A stretch of 64,000 bases of DNA from an uncultured Pelagibacteraceae bacterium (GTDB lineage: Bacteria > Pseudomonadota > Alphaproteobacteria > Pelagibacterales > Pelagibacteraceae): NCBI GenBank assembly GCA_902524535.1, contig CABZDR010000001.1, positions 62,001 through 126,000 of the forward strand. Reading direction: 5' to 3'. This document shows positions 22,530-30,237 of this stretch, in pieces (positions within the stretch are counted from its first letter, which is position 1; every line of letters starts with the position of its first letter). The notes under the pieces are model-generated. The model did no database searches. It was given only the letters and a program-made list of their open reading frames with translations, and was not told the DNA's origin. Position numbers and translations under genes: made by a program.

Positions 22530-23039
22530 TTATCCAATTTTAATTGTGTTATTGTTTACAAATTTGTATTCTGGTATTTCCATATTTGTTGGTGCTGGAC
22601 CTTTTCTTATTCTGCCAGATATATCATAATGTGATCCATGACATGGGCAAAACCAGCCATTGTAATCTCCTTTTTGATCTAGAGGAACACAGCCTAAATG
22701 TGTACAGACTCCTAACATTACAAGCCACTCAGGATTTTTTGCTCGATCCTCATCTTTTTCAGGATGTTTTAAATCGTTTAAGTTAACTGCCTTTGCTTCA
22801 GCAATTTCCTCTTGTGTTCTTCTTCTAATAAAAACTGGCTTACCTCTCCACAATACGGTTATAGTTTTTCCAGGGTTCATTGAACTAATATCAACTTCAG
22901 TGCTAGCCAATGCCTTAACAGATGCATCGGGATTCATTTGATCTATCATAGGCCATACAACAGCTGCAGCACCTACTGCCCCAACAGCATAAGTAGCTGT
23001 AAATAAAAAATCTCTTCTTTTAGTTTTTTTGTCTGTCAT
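22530..23039 (-). CDS. petA: Ubiquinol-cytochrome c reductase Rieske iron-sulfur subunit
   Basis: 169 aa. A twin-arginine type N-terminus ([10 protein letters not shown]) precedes the single membrane anchor (about 12-32), as expected for Tat-inserted Rieske proteins. The 2Fe-2S ligands are C112/H114 in CTHLGC and C131/H134 in CPCHGSH, with C117 and C133 for the stabilising disulfide. First gene of petABC; the start is 90 bp from the divergent trmL, so that gap should hold the operon promoter. Confidence 0.97.
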   Translation of the reverse strand: MTDKKTKRRDFLFTATYAVGAVGAAAVVWPMIDQMNPDASVKALASTEVDISSMNPGKTITVLWRGKPVFIRRRTQEEIAEAKAVNLNDLKHPEKDEDRAKNPEWLVMLGVCTHLGCVPLDQKGDYNGWFCPCHGSHYDISGRIRKGPAPTNMEIPEYKFVNNNTIKIG

Positions 23040-23092
23040 TAATAATTATTAAATATACTCAATATTGATTTTTTCTACTTAAATCTAAGATC

Positions 23093-23101
23093 TGATATAA
23101 T
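23093..23101 (+). promoter_or_regulatory. Extended -10 promoter element for trmL
   Basis: The 90-bp divergent gap between petA and trmL contains TGATATAAT, an exact extended -10 (TGnTATAAT), ending 28 bp before the trmL ATG; a second TATAAT lies at 23103-23108. No good -35 is seen at 16-18 bp, which fits an extended -10 promoter. This is a sequence match only, in AT-rich DNA where such matches arise by chance. Confidence 0.4.
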
Positions 23102-23129
23102 ATATAATATTGAATTTACTACTGAAAGA

Positions 23130-23603
23130 ATGACACAGAAATCAACAGATCTTAGGCCAAAAATTGCTTTATTTGAACCAGATATACCTCAAAATACAGC
23201 TGCCATCATAAGAACTTGTGCATGTCTAGGGGCAAAATTAGAGATTATAGAACCTTGTGGTTTTTTAATGAGCGATAAAAGGTTTAAAAGGGTGGCAATG
23301 GATTATTTTGATAAGGAAAACATAAAATTTCACAAAAGTTTTAATGAATTTCTTAAATCTAAGGAGAATCAAAGAATTGTGCTGATGACGACTAAAGCAT
23401 CTGTGGCTTATACAAAATTTATATTTGAAAAGAATGATACAATTTTGTTTGGAAGAGAAAGTGCAGGAGTTCCTGAAAGTGTCCATAAATTAATTAAAAA
23501 TCGATTAATGATTCCTATGAAAAATAATAAACGTTCATTGAATGTTGCAACTTCTGTTGCTATTGTTTTGGCTGAAAGTTTAAAACAAACAAAATTTTTA
23601 TAA
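23130..23603 (+). CDS. trmL: tRNA (cytidine/uridine-34-2'-O)-methyltransferase
   Basis: Small SPOUT-class enzyme (157 aa) methylating the wobble ribose of tRNA-Leu isoacceptors. The trefoil-knot motifs are clear: FEPDIPQNTAAIIRTCACLG at the N-terminus, ILFGRESAGVPESVH in the middle and MIPMKNNKRSLNVATSVAIV at the C-terminus. Single-domain length fits TrmL rather than the longer TrmJ or TrmH. It starts the trmL-hemF-greA run. Confidence 0.93.
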   Translation: MTQKSTDLRPKIALFEPDIPQNTAAIIRTCACLGAKLEIIEPCGFLMSDKRFKRVAMDYFDKENIKFHKSFNEFLKSKENQRIVLMTTKASVAYTKFIFEKNDTILFGRESAGVPESVHKLIKNRLMIPMKNNKRSLNVATSVAIVLAESLKQTKFL

Positions 23604-23604
23604 T

Positions 23605-24432
23605 ATGAACCTAGAGATTAAAAGAGACCTTGCTAGCAGTTGGTTTCAAACACTTCAGAATGCTTTTTGTGAAGATATAGTGAGAATTGAAAAAAATAAG
23701 GCTAAATTTATATCTAAAAATTGGAAAAGAAGTTATAAAAAAGATGAAGGTGGAGGTGAATATAGAATACTACAAAATGGAAACGTATTTGAAAAAGTTG
23801 GGGTGAATTTTTCAAAAGTTTATGGAAAATTTCCAAAGGAGTTTCAAAAAAATATACCTGGTGCCAATAAAGATCCAAGATTTTGGGCATCTGGGATATC
23901 GGTAGTTATGCACATGAAAAATCCACTCATTCCAGCGATGCATTTCAATACTCGATATATAAACACAACATATGGTTGGTTTGGTGGAGGAATGGATGTG
24001 ACACCATCTAAGATTGATATTAAAGAAAAGAAAAAGTTTCATAGGACGTTAAAAGAAATGTGCGATCGACACAATAAAAGTTTTTACAAAAAATATAAAA
24101 ATTGGTGTGATGATTACTTTTATTTACCTCACCGGAAAGAGCCTAGAGGCATAGGTGGAATTTTTTTTGACTATAAGAGAGATAATTTTGAAAAAGATTT
24201 TAAATTTGTAAGAGATGTTGGTGTGACATTTCAATTAATTTTTAATGATATAATATCTAAGAAAATAAAAAAAAAGTGGACAGCTAAAGAAAAAGAAACA
24301 CAGTATATCAAAAGAGGTAGGTACGCTGAATTTAATTTACTTTATGATCGAGGGACTAAATTTGGATTGCAAACTGGTGGAAATACTGATGGAATTTTAA
24401 TGTCACTTCCTCCGCTAGCAAAATGGAAATGA
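23605..24432 (+). CDS. hemF: Oxygen-dependent coproporphyrinogen III oxidase
   Basis: Converts coproporphyrinogen III to protoporphyrinogen IX using O2, as an aerobic heme step. 275 aa. Family segments present: PAMHFNTRYINTTYGWFGGGMDV TPS (broken here for length), a KEPRGIGGIFFDY motif, RGRYAEFNLLYDRGTKFGLQTGG, and MSLPPLAKW at the C-terminus. It supplies heme to the bc1 and oxidase complexes encoded nearby. It starts 1 bp after trmL and is followed by greA after 1 bp. Confidence 0.96.
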   Translation: MNLEIKRDLASSWFQTLQNAFCEDIVRIEKNKAKFISKNWKRSYKKDEGGGEYRILQNGNVFEKVGVNFSKVYGKFPKEFQKNIPGANKDPRFWASGISVVMHMKNPLIPAMHFNTRYINTTYGWFGGGMDVTPSKIDIKEKKKFHRTLKEMCDRHNKSFYKKYKNWCDDYFYLPHRKEPRGIGGIFFDYKRDNFEKDFKFVRDVGVTFQLIFNDIISKKIKKKWTAKEKETQYIKRGRYAEFNLLYDRGTKFGLQTGGNTDGILMSLPPLAKWK

Positions 24433-24433
24433 T

Positions 24434-24910
24434 ATGGAAAAGGAACCAATAACTTTCAATGGATTAGAAAAATTAAAAAAAGAGTTAGTTTTTTTAAAGG
24501 AAAAAAAAAGACCTGAAATAGTTGCAGCAATTGCAGAGGCAAGATCACATGGTGATTTAAAAGAAAATGCTGAATATCATGCTGCAAAAGAAGAACAATC
24601 TCACAATGAGAGTCGAATTACTCAGATAAACGATACCATTGCTAGAGCAAATGTAATTGATGTAACAAAGTTAACTAATGATGGTAAAGTAATTTTTGGT
24701 TCAACAGTTTATTTAGAAAATTTAGATACTGGAGATAAAATTAATTATAGGATTGTAGGAAAAGATGAGGCAAATCTTAAAGAAAAGTTAATTTATTTTC
24801 AGTCACCTATTGGAAAAGGTTTAATTGGAAAAAACAAAAATGATTTAGTTGAAATCATTACTCCAGCAGGTAAAAAAAATTTTGAAATTAAAGATGTAAA
24901 ATATATTTAA
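24434..24910 (+). CDS. greA: Transcription elongation factor GreA
   Basis: 158 aa, typical length. The N-terminal coiled-coil hairpin holds the acidic tip (SHGDLKENAEYHAAKEEQ) that stimulates RNA cleavage in backtracked polymerase; the C-terminal FKBP-like domain contains GSTVYLENLD and SPIGKGLIGKNKNDLVEI. It is convergent with cca, overlapping by 4 bp at the 3' ends. Confidence 0.97.
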   Translation: MEKEPITFNGLEKLKKELVFLKEKKRPEIVAAIAEARSHGDLKENAEYHAAKEEQSHNESRITQINDTIARANVIDVTKLTNDGKVIFGSTVYLENLDTGDKINYRIVGKDEANLKEKLIYFQSPIGKGLIGKNKNDLVEIITPAGKKNFEIKDVKYI

Positions 24911-26181
24911 TCTTTTACAATTTTTTCTACTTGGTGATCAGAGATTTTAAAGTTATTTTTAATCCACAGCTCCTCAATTAACTTTAGTTTTAAACCAAGT
25001 TGTTTGCCTTCCGCAATTTTATATTTTTCCATTAATTCGGATGCTCCAATTGGTATGATTGGTTTAATCTTATTTATATAAGTTTTACTTAGTTTTATTA
25101 AATTACTGTCAGTTTTTTTGGATTTGATAATTTTGAAGTTTAAAATATCTAAAACCGCTTGTTTTCCATCATAATAAAAAATTGCATTAATGTCTTTCTC
25201 ATTAAATTTTTTGAAACCCTTTTTTTCTTTATAAAAATTACTGATTTTTTTTATTCTTTTCGTATCTTTTTTAGAAAGATTAAATTTATATAAAAAATAA
25301 TCAGAATTATCAGTATCATCAATTACCATCAAAGATATTAAAAAAATAAAATCAGAGTTTTCGACTATCTGTCTTTTAAGAGAATTTAATTTAGAAAATA
25401 TATTTATATTTTTTAACTCAGGAAAAATTAGTGAAATCAATTCCAAGCATGTTTTATCTTTAGATAGTTTTTCTAAATTTTCTGCCTTGATGAGCTTTTT
25501 TAATTCATCTAATAATCTATCTTTTGAGAGCATTGAAATGCCTTCAAGGTTTAATTTTAATTTTTTTATAAGTTCTTTATCGTGAGACTGTTTAGAATAA
25601 GATAGAAAAAATCTTAAATATCTCAAAATTCTTAGGTAATCTTCTTTAATTCTTTTATCTGGATCACCAATAAAATTTACAAAACCTTTTTTAAGGTCAT
25701 CCTTACCATTATAAGGATCGAATAAATTGCCGTTAACATCTGAATAAATAGAATTAATTGTAAAGTCTCTTCTCGAAGCATCTTTTTTCCAGCTTTTAGA
25801 AAATTCAACATTTGCATGTCTTCCGTCAGTTGATACATCCTCTCTCAGAGAAGTAATTTCAAATTTATATTCATCTATTACTGCCGTAATTGTACCATGG
25901 TCTATACCAGTCTTGTAAAAATTTATGTTATTACTATTTAAAACATTACAAACTATGTTGGGCTCTAAATTCGTCGCCATGTCAATGTCGTCAACTTTTT
26001 CATTATTCAATATTTTTCTAATACATCCACCTACATATCTAACTTCACTATCCGTGGAGTAATTATTTATTGCTTTGAAGATTTTATTGACGGGGGTTTT
26101 TTTAGAAATTTCTATGATACTTTGGCTTATGTTTTCAAGGTTATTAGAACTAATAAAAATTTTTTTTAAAAAGTTTTTCAT
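24907..26181 (-). CDS. cca: CCA tRNA nucleotidyltransferase
   Basis: Class II nucleotidyltransferase adding or repairing the 3'-CCA of tRNAs. 424 aa. The core has YVGGCIRKILNNEKVDDIDMAT with the catalytic DxD, the DGRHANVEFSKSWKKDASRRDFTINS motif region, LFDPYNGKDDL and the RILRYLRFFL helix; the C-terminal half is Lys-rich and divergent. The ATG at 26181 is the only Met before the catalytic site. It lies just 3 nt downstream of the encoded CCA end of tRNA-Gln, so its mRNA leader is the tRNA itself. Confidence 0.95.
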   Translation of the reverse strand: MKNFLKKIFISSNNLENISQSIIEISKKTPVNKIFKAINNYSTDSEVRYVGGCIRKILNNEKVDDIDMATNLEPNIVCNVLNSNNINFYKTGIDHGTITAVIDEYKFEITSLREDVSTDGRHANVEFSKSWKKDASRRDFTINSIYSDVNGNLFDPYNGKDDLKKGFVNFIGDPDKRIKEDYLRILRYLRFFLSYSKQSHDKELIKKLKLNLEGISMLSKDRLLDELKKLIKAENLEKLSKDKTCLELISLIFPELKNINIFSKLNSLKRQIVENSDFIFLISLMVIDDTDNSDYFLYKFNLSKKDTKRIKKISNFYKEKKGFKKFNEKDINAIFYYDGKQAVLDILNFKIIKSKKTDSNLIKLSKTYINKIKPIIPIGASELMEKYKIAEGKQLGLKLKLIEELWIKNNFKISDHQVEKIVKD

Positions 26182-26184
26182 AAT

Positions 26185-26258
26185 TGGCTGGGGCGCTAGG
26201 ATTCGAACCTAGGATGCAGGTACCAAAAACCCGTGCCTTACCGCTTGGCTACGCCCCA
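26185..26258 (-). tRNA. tRNA-Gln (anticodon UUG)
   Basis: Folds by eye into a complete 74-nt cloverleaf including a genome-encoded CCA. The acceptor stem TGGGGCG pairs perfectly with CGCCCCA. The D arm is GCCAAGCGGTAAGGC. The anticodon stem CGGGT/ACCTG closes the loop TTTTGGT, giving UUG. The T arm is CTAGG-TTCGAAT-CCTAG. It lies between ispE (33 bp upstream) and cca (3 bp downstream) on the same strand and may be excised from a longer transcript. Confidence 0.95.
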
Positions 26259-26291
26259 GTATTAAGTTCATATAACACAAAAATTTATGAT

Positions 26292-27134
26292 TTATATAGT
26301 TTTTGAAGATATACACCAGTAATTTTTGTATTTTTTATTAAAATGCCTTTTAGCTTTATCGCAATTTTCTTTAGAATAAAAGTATGCAACTATTGCAGAA
26401 CCCGATCCAGTCATTCTTACAAATTCCGCACAGGTGTATCTTTCTAAAAAAAATTTGATGTTTTTTAACTTTTTGTGCATAGAAAAAACAATAGGTTCTA
26501 ACGAATTAGTCATTTTTTTTAAAAATTGTAAATTAAACATTTGTTTATTGGGCTTAGTGAATTTTGGTTTATCGAATTTTCTTACTTTAGCGTATACTCG
26601 TTTTGTGGAACACCCAATAGGTGGTTTGATGATTAAAGTATAAATTTTTTGCTTATTATTAAAACGTTTAATTTCATTCTTATAATTAATAACAGTATTG
26701 GTTGAATTGAGACCTAAAAGCACATCTGAACCCACCAATTTACAAATAGACTCGATTTGTCTTTGATTAATCTTTATGGTTTTTTTTTTAATTAAATAAT
26801 TTAAAATACTAGCTGCGTTCATAGAACCACCTCCCAATCCGGCTTGAACTGGGATATTTTTCTTAATCTTAATCTTAAACTTATTATTTTTAAGTAATTT
26901 TTTGTTATCCAAAATATTTAGTAAATTAGAAACAGTATTAATTTTGCCAATATTTTTCGAAAATTTGCCAGTAAAAGAAATGATATGATTTTTTGATTTA
27001 ATTTTCTTAATCAATATTTCATCATGTAAAGAGATAAATGAAACAATGCTTTCAATTTTATGAAAATTCGAAATTTTTTTGATTACATTTAAAGCTAAAT
27101 TTATCTTTGCGTAGGATCTGATATTGGCTTGCAT
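26292..27134 (-). CDS. ispE: 4-diphosphocytidyl-2-C-methyl-D-erythritol kinase
   Basis: GHMP-family kinase of the MEP isoprenoid pathway. 280 aa. N-terminal AKINLALNV, the ATP loop PVQAGLGGGSMNAASIL and the C-terminal MTGSGSAIVAYF are the three GHMP motifs. Another MEP enzyme gene, ispH, lies 16 kb away in this window next to the retinal cassette that consumes the pathway's product. It starts 1 bp after the TPR-protein gene and is probably co-transcribed with it and with tRNA-Gln. Confidence 0.94.
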   Translation of the reverse strand: MQANIRSYAKINLALNVIKKISNFHKIESIVSFISLHDEILIKKIKSKNHIISFTGKFSKNIGKINTVSNLLNILDNKKLLKNNKFKIKIKKNIPVQAGLGGGSMNAASILNYLIKKKTIKINQRQIESICKLVGSDVLLGLNSTNTVINYKNEIKRFNNKQKIYTLIIKPPIGCSTKRVYAKVRKFDKPKFTKPNKQMFNLQFLKKMTNSLEPIVFSMHKKLKNIKFFLERYTCAEFVRMTGSGSAIVAYFYSKENCDKAKRHFNKKYKNYWCISSKTI

Positions 27135-27135
27135 T

Positions 27136-28818
27136 TTAAGAATTCTTTATGCCCTCAACCAGTTTTATATTTATTTTGTTAATCATTTCCTCTTCTGCAT
27201 CATCCATTTTAAGAACATTTGACCAAAAATATCTTGCTTGAATTTTACGATTTAGTTTCCATAGAATATCTCCATAATGATCATTAACTATGGGGTCATC
27301 TGGCATCAACTCCACTGCTCTCTTTAAAAATTTTTCAGCCTTGATGAATTCATCAATCAAATAATAAGCCCATCCAATAGAGTCAATTATATAAGGATCA
27401 TCAGTAGTAGCCTCATAGGCTATCTTAAGCATATCAATTGCTTCATAAATTTTATAATCTCGTTCTAGCCATGAATAAGCAAGATAATTTAAAATATATG
27501 CATCGTCTGGGGTGATTTCTAAGGCTTGCAGCAAATCTTCGTCTGCTTTTTGAAATTTATTTAATCTTTCATAACTACCTCCCCTTCTATATAGGAGATC
27601 TGATTTCATCTCAGAACTTATATCAAAAGACTCTAATAGTTTTGTATAATACTTTATTGCTTGCTCGTACTCTTTAGAATTTTTATAAAAGTTTGCTATA
27701 TCAAATAATATTTTTTTATTTGGTTCATCAATTTTATCAAACTCAGCTGTAATATAATTCAAAGCCTCTTTTTTGTTTCTTTGCTTCTCAATTATTTGAG
27801 CCTCCTTTTTAACTCTAAACCAGTAATAAAAATGATCTTCTTTTTTAAAGACTTTTAAAGTTTTTTTAGCTTTCAAGTACTCTTGATTAAAATATTGATT
27901 TTCTGCTACTAGAGCTAAATTAAATTTAAATTTGGGATTTAAATAATTAGATAAATTTAAATAAAAATTAGATTTATTAAAATTGTCCTGTGAAGAGTAC
28001 AAATTTGAAACTAAAAATAAAAATTCACTAATTACATCATTAGTATTTTTACAGGAAAAAACTTGTGTCAATTTCTCTGAATTTCCTTTCTCAATCCAAC
28101 TTTTACCCTGGGATAATAACAAAGTAGAATTAATGTACTCAATATCATTAGTAAGTATTTTTGCATCCTTTAATCTGTTGTTCTGTATCAAATAACTTAG
28201 ATAAAAAAATATGTATCTTGTATAATCGCCTTCAGTATCATTGATAAGTTTTCGAAAATAAGAATCTGTATTTTTATCATCTAAATAACATCTTTGAAAC
28301 GCTTCAGATATAATAGTTAATTTTCCAAAATTTTGTTTTTCATCCAAAAAATTTTTTTCTTTAAAAAGATAAATATACTGTTTCAAACTCTCACTAATGG
28401 CAGAATTAAATCCATTTTGTTCATCAAATTCTTTTAGTTTATTTACATACCTATATGCTCTGTCTAAATCATTTTTTTTTAAACCATCTACAATTAACAA
28501 TAAATAAGCATCAAAAAATATTTGGTTTTTATTTTGATTACTTTTAATCAAATTTATAGCTTGAGAAATTTTATTTTCTAAAACTAAAGAATTAACATAT
28601 CTTTTTAAATAAGGCTCGTGAGCATTAAGTAAAATCTTCGATGAATTAAAAAATTCTAGTGCTGAAGAATTATCTTTATTCTCAAAAGCTACTATCCCTG
28701 AAAAATATTTTGATATGTTTTTGGAATTTAAACTATCAAAACTAGCACTATGAGAATTGAATGAAATTTGATAAATTATTAAAGTAATAAATAGAAATTT
28801 TATTTTTTTAAAGAACAT
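27136..28818 (-). CDS. Exported tetratricopeptide-repeat protein
   Basis: 560 aa. A hydrophobic signal (about 4-25, ending SHSA) suggests export. The N-terminal half is alpha-helical with weak repeats; the C-terminal half has clear TPRs, for example YEQAIKYYTKLLE, FQKADEDLLQALEITPDDAY, DPYIIDSIGWAYYLIDEF and AEKFLKRAVELMPDDP. The latter resembles the LAYSWLERD...D-IGW pattern of alphaproteobacterial TPR proteins adjacent to ispE. Probably a periplasmic or outer-membrane scaffold; no enzymatic function can be named. It is divergent from the UDG-like gene with 11 bp between starts. Confidence 0.8.
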   Translation of the reverse strand: MFFKKIKFLFITLIIYQISFNSHSASFDSLNSKNISKYFSGIVAFENKDNSSALEFFNSSKILLNAHEPYLKRYVNSLVLENKISQAINLIKSNQNKNQIFFDAYLLLIVDGLKKNDLDRAYRYVNKLKEFDEQNGFNSAISESLKQYIYLFKEKNFLDEKQNFGKLTIISEAFQRCYLDDKNTDSYFRKLINDTEGDYTRYIFFYLSYLIQNNRLKDAKILTNDIEYINSTLLLSQGKSWIEKGNSEKLTQVFSCKNTNDVISEFLFLVSNLYSSQDNFNKSNFYLNLSNYLNPKFKFNLALVAENQYFNQEYLKAKKTLKVFKKEDHFYYWFRVKKEAQIIEKQRNKKEALNYITAEFDKIDEPNKKILFDIANFYKNSKEYEQAIKYYTKLLESFDISSEMKSDLLYRRGGSYERLNKFQKADEDLLQALEITPDDAYILNYLAYSWLERDYKIYEAIDMLKIAYEATTDDPYIIDSIGWAYYLIDEFIKAEKFLKRAVELMPDDPIVNDHYGDILWKLNRKIQARYFWSNVLKMDDAEEEMINKINIKLVEGIKNS

Positions 28819-28829
28819 TTCTGCAGTGT

Positions 28830-29558
28830 ATGACTAAAAAAGGCTTAAATCAAAATGCTAAATATGTACAAGAATTTATTGATATGATTGAGCCTGATTT
28901 TGTTTTTGAAAATAAACCCATAAATAGATTTAAAATTAGTAAGGATAGTGTGGAAAAAGTCGTCCAAAATAATTTAAATAAAAAAACAAAACTGCAAGAA
29001 CTGAAAAGAAAAATTAATTCAATTGATGATTGTAAACTAAAAAATAATGCAAAAAATCTTATTTTAGGAGATGGAAACATCGATAGTCCAATTATGTTAA
29101 TTGGCGAAACACCAGGAGATTTAGAGGATAACTCTGGTTACTCATTTCAAGGAAATGTCGGCGAATTGTTAAAAAAAATGTTAGTAGCCATAAATATTGA
29201 AAAAGAAAAAATATATACAGCGTACTCAATAAATTTTAGACCTCCTGACGATAGAAAACCGACAAGTAAAGAAATAAAGAGATACTCAATTTTTATAAAA
29301 GAGCATATCACTATTATTGATCCAAAAATTATCATTTTAATGGGAAGCACTGCCATGGAAGCAGTTACGGGTATTAATGATAAAATTTCTTTAGAAAGAG
29401 GAAATTGGAAAGAGATAATTCTTAACAACAAAACCTACCCTCTCATCATTTCTTTTAGTCCGTCTTACTTAATTAAATTCCCTGAAAATAAAAGATATTC
29501 ATGGGAAGATTTAAAGAAAATAAAAAGAAAAATTGAGGATTTAAATATTAAAGTTTAA
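28830..29558 (+). CDS. Uracil-DNA glycosylase superfamily protein, family-4-like, probably without Fe-S cluster
   Basis: 242 aa. The first active-site motif is recognisable (MLIGETPGDLEDNSG, then FQGNVGELL), as are YSINFRPPDDRKPTSKEI and IILMGSTAMEAVTG, in the order of family 4 UDGs. The protein has one cysteine in total (in IDDCKLKN), so the four-Cys 4Fe-4S site of classical family 4 enzymes cannot form. In the second motif, where FHPxYLL is usual, this reads SFSPSYLI, replacing the His. Activity on uracil is therefore uncertain. The stop overlaps the rnhB start (TAATG). Confidence 0.78.
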   Translation: MTKKGLNQNAKYVQEFIDMIEPDFVFENKPINRFKISKDSVEKVVQNNLNKKTKLQELKRKINSIDDCKLKNNAKNLILGDGNIDSPIMLIGETPGDLEDNSGYSFQGNVGELLKKMLVAINIEKEKIYTAYSINFRPPDDRKPTSKEIKRYSIFIKEHITIIDPKIIILMGSTAMEAVTGINDKISLERGNWKEIILNNKTYPLIISFSPSYLIKFPENKRYSWEDLKKIKRKIEDLNIKV

Positions 29559-30118
29559 TGAGATTGATTGCAGGAGTAGATGAGGTCGGACGAGGTAGTT
29601 TAATTGGTCCAGTTTATGCAGCTGCAGTAATATTAAATAAGACTATAGATAAAAAATTACTAAAGGATTCTAAAAGTATAAATAAATCTAACAGAGAAGT
29701 ATTATCTAAGTATATCAAAAAGAATTCAATCTGGGCAGTAGGTAGGGCATCTGTTGCGGAAATTGAAAGAAAAAATATTTTGCAAGCAAGTTTACTTGCT
29801 ATGAAAAGGGCAATAAAAAAGCTCAAAAAAAAACCTCACTTAATTTTTATCGATGGTAATAAATTGCCAAAAATTAAAAATTATCATCTTAAAGCTATAA
29901 TAAAGGGAGACCAAAAAATACCATCTATATCTGCGGCTTCAATTATTGCCAAAGTTTCTCGAGACAAAATGATAAAAAATTTGTCAAAAAAGTTTCATGG
30001 TTATAGTTGGGATCAAAATTTCGGTTATGGGACTAAGCAACATTTAAAAGCCATAAAAAAACTTGGTATTACAAAACATCATAGAGTTACTTTTAGTCCA
30101 ATTATCAGTTATAAATAA
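29558..30118 (+). CDS. rnhB: Ribonuclease HII
   Basis: Cleaves RNA in RNA/DNA hybrids and at single ribonucleotides in duplex DNA. 186 aa. The DEDD site is visible: AGVDEVGRGSLIGPV supplies Asp-Glu, then IFIDGNK and ISAASIIAKVSRD. SWDQNFGYGTKQHLKAI and HRVTFSPI complete the family profile. RNase HI is also encoded in this window (45502-45924). rnhB followed by ccrM is a conserved alphaproteobacterial neighbourhood. Confidence 0.96.
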   Translation: MRLIAGVDEVGRGSLIGPVYAAAVILNKTIDKKLLKDSKSINKSNREVLSKYIKKNSIWAVGRASVAEIERKNILQASLLAMKRAIKKLKKKPHLIFIDGNKLPKIKNYHLKAIIKGDQKIPSISAASIIAKVSRDKMIKNLSKKFHGYSWDQNFGYGTKQHLKAIKKLGITKHHRVTFSPIISYK

Positions 30119-30133
30119 GTTTCACGTAGAAAC
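30119..30133. repeat. Inverted repeat resembling a parS site with one extra base
   Basis: GTTTCACGTAGAAAC starts right after the rnhB stop. The arms GTTTC/GAAAC are perfect inverted repeats around ACGTA. It matches the widespread ParB site core GTTTCACGTGAAAC except for one inserted A in the centre, which would alter half-site spacing. The 5-bp arms are too short for a terminator and no T-run follows. Either a degenerate parS, some other protein site, or chance. Confidence 0.35.
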
Positions 30134-30204
30134 ACAATATCTAGTGATCTCAAAAAAAAACCACACATATCAAGTTCAAATAATTCAATCCTAGGTTGAC
30201 CCAT

Positions 30205-30209
30205 GAATC
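30205..30209. promoter_or_regulatory. GANTC site 1 in the ccrM promoter spacer
   Basis: GAATC, a CcrM recognition site, begins 4 bp after the -35 box. Adenine methylation here would sit between the polymerase contacts. In Caulobacter, methylation of two GANTC sites near the ccrM promoter lowers its transcription; the same logic is inferred here. Confidence 0.6.
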
Positions 30210-30215
30210 TTTTTG

Positions 30216-30220
30216 GAGTC
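30216..30220. promoter_or_regulatory. GANTC site 2 overlapping the ccrM -10 box
   Basis: GAGTC ends on the first two bases of the -10 hexamer TCTAAT. Its position, 11 bp (about one helical turn) from site 1, puts both sites on the same face of the DNA. Confidence 0.6.
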
Positions 30221-30237
30221 TAATTTATTTTTATAAA

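Larger units (their letters stand above)
30196..30224 (+). promoter_or_regulatory. Promoter of ccrM (sigma-70 type)
   Basis: A -35 TTGACC at 30196-30201 (5/6 to TTGACA), a 17-bp spacer and a -10 TCTAAT at 30219-30224 (5/6 to TATAAT) lie in the 119-bp gap between rnhB and ccrM. This is the best-formed sigma-70 promoter I found in the window. Transcription should begin about 30231, only about 7 nt before the ccrM ATG. Two GANTC sites lie inside the promoter and are listed separately. Confidence 0.6.

Noticed and set aside
30196..30237. TTG-initiated extension of CcrM
   Set aside because: The TTG coincides with the -35 box of a good promoter; CcrM homology starts at the ATG at 30238.
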